A stretch of 9,450 bases of DNA from Candidatus Limnocylindrales bacterium (GTDB lineage Bacteria > Chloroflexota > Limnocylindria > Limnocylindrales > CSP1-4): NCBI GenBank assembly GCA_031292335.1, contig JARLHH010000351.1, forward strand, positions 1 through 9,450, read 5' to 3'. The translations under genes were made by a program, and so were the position numbers. The notes beneath the pieces were generated by a model that saw only the letters and a program-made list of their open reading frames with translations, did no database searches and was not told the origin of the DNA. Shown piece after piece: positions 5,942-9,450 of this stretch. Position 1 is the stretch's first letter. Every line of letters begins with the position of its first letter.

Positions 5942-7798
5942 CTACGCCTCGGCGATGACCCCGATCGAGACCCGGAAGCCGGCGCGGCGTTGGAGCGCCG
6001 GCATCAGCGTCCCCTGGCCGACCGGCGTATCGCCGGGGAACCAGCGGGCCCACTCCTCGTTGAAGGCGTCGAACTCGGTGGGGTCGCGCAGGGACCAGTT
6101 GGCCCAGACCACCTTCTCCAGGGAGCTGCCGGCGGCGACGAGCTTCGACTGCAGGTTGCGCAGGCACTGCCGCGCCTGTTCCTTGATCGATCCGTTGACG
6201 ACCTGGCCGGTCTCGGGATCGACGGGGCCGATCGACGAGATGTAGACCATCCCGCCGGCCGTGACCGCCCGACCGGAGCCGACGAGGGGTCGTGCCGCGG
6301 CGGAGAAGACGAGCGTCTCGCCGGAGTCCAGCCGCCCCTTGCGGCCCCGCACCGCGTCAGGTTGGGCCGGGTCTTCCGGAGGGATTCCGAACTCGCCCGG
6401 CGGCAGGGGGACGCCACTCGTCTTGAACTTGCCCATGAAGGTCGGCCGGATCCCGGTCGGCTTGAGGGTCCCCTCGATCTTGCCGTCGCGCATGCCGGTC
6501 TGCTCGTACACGAAGACGTCCTGGGTCAGGATCTGGTCGTCCTCGATCCCGTAGACCTCGGTGATGTTGACGATCTTGCGGGTGCCGTCCTTGAGACGCG
6601 CGGTGTGGACGATCAGGTCGACGGCGGAGGCGATCTGCTCGCGGATCGCGCGAAGGGGCAGCTCGTAGCCGCTCATCAGCACCATCGTCTCGAGGCGCCG
6701 GAGCATGTCGGGCGGGGTGTTGGCGTGCCCGGTGGAGAGCGAGCCGTCCTGGCCCGTCGTCATCGCCTGGAGCATGTCGAGCGCCTCGCCGCCGCGGCAC
6801 TCGCCGACGATGATCCGGTCGGGCCGCATGTGGAGCGCGTTGCGGAGCAGGTCGCGGATCGTGATCTCGCCCTTGCTCTCCAGGTTCGCGGGACGGGACT
6901 CGAGCGTGACCACGTGCACCTGGCGGAGCTGGAGCTCGGCGGCATCCTCGATCGTGATGATCCGCTCGTCCTCCGGGATGAACGAGGACATGACGTTGAG
7001 GGTCGTCGTCTTGCCCGAGCCGGTGCCGCCGGAAACGAAGACGTTGAGCTTCACCTCCACGCAGGCCCGCAGGAAGTCGAACATCTCCGCCGTCGCGGTG
7101 CCGAAACGAACGAGGTCGTCGACCGTGAACGGCCGGGCGGCGAACTTGCGGACCGTGATCACCGGCCCAACCAGCGAGAGCGGCTCGATCACGGCGTTGA
7201 CGCGCGACCCGTCCGGGAGCCGGGCATCCACCCGCGGACTCGTCAGGTCGATCCGGCGTCCGATCGGGGTGATGATCCGGTCGATGATCCGGAGCACGTG
7301 CTCCTCGTTCAGGAAGCCGGTCTCGACGCGCTCGATCTTGCCGTGCCGCTCGACGTAGATGTGGTCGGGGCCGTTGACCATGATCTCGGTGATGGACTCG
7401 TCGTGCAGCAGCGGCTCCAGCGGCCCGAAGCCCTCGACGTCCGCGATGACTTCCTCGATGAGCTGGAGCCGTTCGTCTCGCGTGACCACGAATGAGCCGG
7501 CGCTGATCGTCCGGTCGACGATCGCGCTGACCTTCGCCCGGACGTCGAAGGCGCCGTCAGCGTCGAAGAGCGACTTGGACGCGCCGATGACCTCGTCGCG
7601 GAGGTGCAGCCTGATCTCGTGGAGCCGATCCGCGCGCGTTACCCCGTGGGTCCCCAACAGGCGCGCCGGTGCGGGTGTCGGACGGACCGCCGCAGGTGCC
7701 GGGTCGGCTGGAGCAGCGGCGGGGGCAGGGAGCATCCTGCCGGCGCTATGGGCGTCGGCCTCCTGGTGCGACCGCTCTAACCGCTGGAGCAGCGACAT
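5942..7798 (-). CDS. cpaF: CpaF/TadA-type secretion ATPase fused to a C-terminal RidA/YjgF-like domain
   Basis: This is a 618-residue protein. A Pro/Ala-rich N-terminal linker (about 23-48) precedes a complete CpaF hexameric ATPase that would power a Tad/Flp-type pilus or related type II/IV machine at the inner membrane. Landmarks are Walker A GGTGSGKTT (257-265), the Asp box ITIEDAAEL (281-289), Walker B with catalytic E333 (IIVGECRGGE) and the His box STGHANT (355-361). The ATPase fold closes near 470 (VPLPPGEFG), where CpaF proteins normally end. The chain then continues through a linker to a RidA-like domain (about 497-617) with VTAGGMVYISSIGPVDPETG and QARQCLRNL. The RidA catalytic Arg position reads VGQG and the C-terminal EIEAIA motif reads SIGVIA, so imine deaminase activity is unlikely. 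The start chosen gives the usual CpaF opening MSLLQRLE, with a GGGGGA stretch upstream; ATGs at 7837 and 8023 are alternatives. No tadB/tadC follows. Confidence 0.92.
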   Translation of the reverse strand: MSLLQRLERSHQEADAHSAGRMLPAPAAAPADPAPAAVRPTPAPARLLGTHGVTRADRLHEIRLHLRDEVIGASKSLFDADGAFDVRAKVSAIVDRTISAGSFVVTRDERLQLIEEVIADVEGFGPLEPLLHDESITEIMVNGPDHIYVERHGKIERVETGFLNEEHVLRIIDRIITPIGRRIDLTSPRVDARLPDGSRVNAVIEPLSLVGPVITVRKFAARPFTVDDLVRFGTATAEMFDFLRACVEVKLNVFVSGGTGSGKTTTLNVMSSFIPEDERIITIEDAAELQLRQVHVVTLESRPANLESKGEITIRDLLRNALHMRPDRIIVGECRGGEALDMLQAMTTGQDGSLSTGHANTPPDMLRRLETMVLMSGYELPLRAIREQIASAVDLIVHTARLKDGTRKIVNITEVYGIEDDQILTQDVFVYEQTGMRDGKIEGTLKPTGIRPTFMGKFKTSGVPLPPGEFGIPPEDPAQPDAVRGRKGRLDSGETLVFSAAARPLVGSGRAVTAGGMVYISSIGPVDPETGQVVNGSIKEQARQCLRNLQSKLVAAGSSLEKVVWANWSLRDPTEFDAFNEEWARWFPGDTPVGQGTLMPALQRRAGFRVSIGVIAEA

Positions 7799-7853
7799 GC
7801 CGCAGGCGTTCCCCCGGGCTTGGGAGCCGGTGACCATGCTTCCAACGAGCCGG

Positions 7854-7874
7854 CGGGCGCCTCGATGGCGCCCG
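7854..7874 (-). promoter_or_regulatory. 8-bp inverted repeat in the cpaF leader
   Basis: CGGGCGCC and GGCGCCCG are perfect complements around TCGAT. It is either an operator or a stable leader hairpin 56 bases upstream of the cpaF ATG. Nothing decides between the two. Confidence 0.4.
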
Positions 7875-8001
7875 GTCAGCTCCGCGACTAGATAACCAGC
7901 GCCGCGACCCCGGAGCCAGCCCCCCAATGGGACCAGCGGCGACCGCCGATAGTCGGTGCGGCGACACGGATCGGCAGGAGCGGGAGCTGCGCGCCGGAGG
8001 T

Positions 8002-8017
8002 CCCTCGCGCACGAGGG
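8002..8017 (-). terminator. Possible weak terminator hairpin after the LQR-motif gene
   Basis: CCCTCG and CGAGGG form a 6-bp stem with a four-base loop, 71-87 bases downstream of the stop at 8089. There is no T-run. It is offered only because it is the best hairpin between this gene and cpaF. Confidence 0.25.
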
Positions 8018-8065
8018 TCGCATCGCTCCTGGGACCGGCGAGACCCGACCGAGAGTCCCGATGGC

Positions 8066-8083
8066 GCGGTCGCGGTCGCGGTC
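8066..8083. repeat. Three tandem GCGGTC hexamers
   Basis: GCGGTC occurs three times in a row at 8066-8083, just beyond the stop of the LQR-motif gene, followed by the related TGCGGC. It is short and may be simple slippage. Confidence 0.6.
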
Positions 8084-8088
8084 TGCGG

Positions 8089-8613
8089 CTAGAACTCCTT
8101 GCCCGCCTGGCTCTCGCCCGCGAAGCTCGACGCCTTGATGACCACTTCCGGATCGGCGCGCACCTGGTCGAACGTCGCCTGCACGTGTGCAATGGAGACG
8201 CGGCCCTCGGCGCTCTCGACCACGAAGTCCGCGACCTCCCTGCCCTTCGACGTCACGAGGGATCCGCTCATGCCCACCTGGACGCCCTGGTCCGGGCCGC
8301 TGGCGATCGTGATCCGCGTCCCAGCCTCGTCGATGTCGATCTTGATGACCCGGGCGTGGATGTCCGGGGTCGGCGCCTTGGCGGGTGGCGGGGCAGGGCG
8401 GCCGCGGCGCTTTTTGCCCCCGGCAACGTCCGCGATGTCGGTGGAGGCGGGGCGCTCTCGCGGTGCCCGCTGCACCATCTCCGTGACGGCCGTGTTCCCG
8501 AACCGGCGCTGGAGGTCGAGGAGGTCATCCTGGGACGGTTCCGCCGCACGCTGCACGCGGGTCCGGGTCGTCCCGTGACCAGCCTGCCGCGACGTCTGCA
8601 TATGCGCATGCAT
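8089..8613 (-). CDS. Small protein with an eCIS/DUF4157-type LQR-GN-AV motif and a C-terminal beta domain
   Basis: This 174-residue protein is of unknown function. Residues 31-49 read LLDLQRRFGNTAVTEMVQR. This motif (LQRxxGNxAVxxxLQR) recurs near the N-terminus of proteins linked to extracellular contractile injection systems and DUF4157 metallopeptidases, where its role is unsettled. A basic, proline-rich linker (67-84, GKKRRGRP) leads to a beta-rich domain (about 86-163) with ITIASGPDQGVQVGMSGSL, which resembles FlgT-C-like or S1-like small barrels and ends in DPEVVIKASSF. There is no signal peptide, membrane segment or cysteine. The start has no Shine-Dalgarno; the promoter position instead suggests a leaderless message beginning at this ATG. 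M5 (8601) is an alternative start. No contractile sheath or baseplate genes are in the window, so the link to eCIS is by motif only. Confidence 0.85.
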   Translation of the reverse strand: MHAHMQTSRQAGHGTTRTRVQRAAEPSQDDLLDLQRRFGNTAVTEMVQRAPRERPASTDIADVAGGKKRRGRPAPPPAKAPTPDIHARVIKIDIDEAGTRITIASGPDQGVQVGMSGSLVTSKGREVADFVVESAEGRVSIAHVQATFDQVRADPEVVIKASSFAGESQAGKEF

Positions 8614-8620
8614 AAGGGAG

Positions 8621-8650
8621 ATGATAGGAAACCGGGCCGGGCTTGTTCAA
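8621..8650 (-). promoter_or_regulatory. Sigma-70-type promoter, probably leaderless, for the LQR-motif gene
   Basis: On the leftward strand TTGAAC (8650-8645) is followed after 18 bases by TATCAT (8626-8621). The -10 matches five of six consensus bases and the -35 four of six. The hexamer ends seven bases before the ATG at 8613, so transcription should begin at or next to the start codon. That agrees with the lack of a Shine-Dalgarno. Confidence 0.6.
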
Positions 8651-8719
8651 GCCGATGACGCTGCCCGTTCGCGCAGATTCGCAGGCACCCGCCGTGCCCA
8701 TCTCCTCGCGAGTGTCCGG

Positions 8720-9070
8720 TCAGCCGGGCTCCTCGTCGCTCTTCGCGTCCGTTCGCCAGCCGAGGTGCTTGCGCAGCCAGCCGACCGAGGCGAGGTGGTA
8801 GGTCGAGGTCTCGTCGTAGGCCGGGAGGCGGTCGACCTGCGACCGCGTCAGGACCGTGCGCACCTCGCCGAGCGACAGGCTCGCGATGTCGTCGGCCGAG
8901 ATCATCACGTCCTGCCGCTGGCCGGTGAGGGCGACGCGCAGGCCGTGGAAGATGTCCTCCGCATCGGACCCGAGCACCTCGTGGACTGCCCCGATGCGAA
9001 TGCCGTCGCTCGCGGTCACCGGGGTGCCGTAGACGATGGAACGCCACGAGATTGGCTGGGGATCCGGCAC
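8720..9070 (-). CDS. PRC-barrel-like domain protein
   Basis: This 116-residue cytoplasmic protein has one PRC-barrel-like fold (about 10-85). The pattern is YGTPVTASDGIRIGAVHEVL (14-33), then a buried strand FHGLRVALTG, then VMISADDIASLSLGEVRTVLT. A short tail ends in WLRKHLGWR and an acidic SDEEPG. Such domains occur in ribosome maturation factor RimM, photosynthetic reaction centre H subunits and many small stress-related proteins of unknown role; nothing here points to the first two. The start is a GTG at 9070 with AGGGAGG six bases upstream. The open frame runs on to 9427, but the extension is basic, low in protein-like pattern and overlaps a divergent gene, so it was rejected. Confidence 0.85.
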   Translation of the reverse strand: MPDPQPISWRSIVYGTPVTASDGIRIGAVHEVLGSDAEDIFHGLRVALTGQRQDVMISADDIASLSLGEVRTVLTRSQVDRLPAYDETSTYHLASVGWLRKHLGWRTDAKSDEEPG

Positions 9071-9098
9071 GGTGGCCCTCCCTGGACGGTTCTTGGGT

Positions 9099-9129
9099 TT
9101 GACACCGACCCATGGTAGACCGCGATCAT
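9099..9129 (+). promoter_or_regulatory. Candidate promoter for the small membrane protein gene
   Basis: A perfect -35 hexamer TTGACA sits at 9099-9104. The best -10 is GATCAT at 9124-9129 with 19-base spacing, which is longer than ideal. It would give a leader of roughly 115 bases before the ATG at 9252. The -10 overlaps the repeat at 9110-9128, so a repeat-binding protein could block it. Confidence 0.4.
9110..9128. repeat. Direct repeat copy 1 (19 bases)
   Basis: CCATGGTAGACCGCGATCA differs at one base from a second copy at 9431-9449. It contains the near-palindrome GACCGCGATC and the palindrome CCATGG. It lies between the divergent PRC-barrel and small membrane protein genes. Confidence 0.7.
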
Positions 9130-9236
9130 CCCGGACTCGTGCGTCGCGGTTCCGGAGGAACCAGACAACCTGCTGGTGCGTCTTCCGCTCCGTGGGTCGG
9201 GCTCTACCGGGCTGCGACTCCAGGATCCCATGAACC

Positions 9237-9244
9237 AAGGGGGG
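9237..9244 (+). promoter_or_regulatory. Strong Shine-Dalgarno for the 52-residue membrane protein
   Basis: AAGGGGGG lies seven bases before the ATG at 9252. It is the main reason to accept this very short gene. Confidence 0.75.
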
Positions 9245-9251
9245 ATTGATC

Positions 9252-9410
9252 ATGCCGACGAGCCTTCCCGTCGGGGCGCTCAGCGTCCTCGGCATCCTCA
9301 TCACCGTCCTGGGCCTCTTCGCGGCCGGGAGCGTGACGGTCGCTGCAGTGGGCCTGCTCGCGCTCTTCGGCGCCGGCGTGCTGGAAATCGCGGGACGGCG
9401 GCGCTCCTGA
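9252..9410 (+). CDS. 52-residue two-helix membrane protein
   Basis: This very small hypothetical protein is supported by a strong ribosome binding site and clean membrane-protein composition. Helix one spans about residues 7-25 (LSVLGILITVLGLF core) and helix two about 28-46 (VTVAAVGLLALFGAGVL), separated by a tight AAGS turn, with a basic tail GRRRS that should stay in the cytoplasm. It is a helical hairpin with no cysteine or charged residue in the helices. It is divergent from the PRC-barrel gene. It could be a stress-related small membrane protein or a regulator of a larger membrane complex; nothing visible decides. Confidence 0.75.
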   Translation: MPTSLPVGALSVLGILITVLGLFAAGSVTVAAVGLLALFGAGVLEIAGRRRS

Positions 9411-9430
9411 CCCTGCGGACGCGGCATCAG

Positions 9431-9449
9431 CCATGGCAGACCGCGATCA
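9431..9449. repeat. Direct repeat copy 2 (19 bases), at window edge
   Basis: CCATGGCAGACCGCGATCA matches the copy at 9110-9128 in 18 of 19 bases. Read rightward, its ATG (9433) would begin MADRDH, while copy 1 would begin MVDRDH. A gene may therefore start here and continue outside the window, but there is no clear ribosome binding site. Confidence 0.65.
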
Positions 9450-9450
9450 C

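Larger units (their letters stand above)
7799..8088 (-). other. Leader/intergenic region upstream of the cpaF-RidA gene
   Basis: These 290 bases hold no supported gene. Visible elements are a perfect 8-bp inverted repeat with a five-base spacer (CGGGCGCC/GGCGCCCG, 7854-7874) lying 56 bases before the cpaF start, a 6-bp hairpin (CCCTCG/CGAGGG, 8002-8017), and a GCGGTC triplet repeat (8066-8083) just after the neighbouring stop. On the leftward strand a TTATCTA stretch near 7890 could be a -10 region, but I see no matching -35. Confidence 0.5.

Noticed and set aside
6352..6352. Internal GTG (residue 483 of CpaF-RidA) as a separate start for a free RidA-like protein
   Set aside because: No Shine-Dalgarno precedes it, and the frame is continuous with CpaF, so a fusion is the simpler reading; internal initiation is not excluded.
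5990..7495. 501-codon + strand open frame opposite cpaF
   Set aside because: It is a shadow of the ATPase gene, with low-complexity charged composition and no ribosome binding site.
8268..9113. 281-codon - strand open frame covering two genes and the gap between them
   Set aside because: It is an out-of-frame, Arg/Pro-rich shadow of the LQR-motif and PRC-barrel genes.
9112..9249. 45-codon + strand mini-ORF starting MVDRDH
   Set aside because: It has no ribosome binding site, starts before the likely transcript start, and has composition like non-coding DNA. Its start is of interest only as part of the direct repeat.
9071..9427. N-terminal extension of the PRC-barrel gene to 9427
   Set aside because: The extension is basic and low in pattern, overlaps a better-supported + strand gene, and the GTG at 9070 has AGGGAGG upstream.

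Overview
The window is very GC-rich, with GC-heavy third codon positions, GTG starts in use, ATGA/TGATG translational overlaps, and one promoter that looks leaderless. This gene style fits a high-GC soil or sediment bacterium. Chloroflexota (for example Limnocylindria/Ellin-type lineages) or a related high-GC phylum is my best guess, from style only; no rRNA or tRNA gene is present to test it.

Left part, + strand (71-5545). A NarL/DegS-type two-component pair comes first: a GAF-containing membrane histidine kinase (71-1423) and its LuxR-type response regulator (1423-2085), joined by a TGATG overlap. A 207-base gap follows with a tandem 13-base repeat and a strong 12-bp dyad. After it comes a tightly coupled three-gene redox operon (2293-5545): a 662-residue iron-sulfur flavoprotein (two [4Fe-4S] ferredoxin motifs fused to a GltD/DPYD-like NADPH module) and two small, mutually paralogous multi-span membrane proteins. 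All three genes overlap by ATGA. I infer a membrane-attached NAD(P)H-linked electron-transfer complex of a type I do not recognise. A perfect 16-bp hairpin at 5570-5606 closes the operon.

Right part, - strand (5942-9070). Three leftward genes are present. The one at 5942-7798 encodes a CpaF/TadA-type secretion ATPase whose C-terminus continues in frame into a RidA/YjgF-like domain lacking the RidA catalytic arginine and glutamate. This is the most surprising protein here, and no tadB/tadC follows it. Upstream lies a 174-residue protein (8089-8613) with an N-terminal LQRRFGNTAV motif of the kind common in DUF4157/eCIS-associated proteins and a small C-terminal beta domain. Its promoter is good and places the transcript start at about the ATG. 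Next is a PRC-barrel-like protein (8720-9070), whose real start is a GTG with a strong Shine-Dalgarno.

Right end, + strand. A 52-residue two-helix membrane protein (9252-9410) with a strong ribosome binding site is divergent from the PRC-barrel gene. A near-perfect 19-base direct repeat brackets it (9110-9128 and 9431-9449), the second copy running into the window edge.

The best candidates for something undescribed are the CpaF-RidA fusion and the flavoprotein plus paired membrane-subunit operon.
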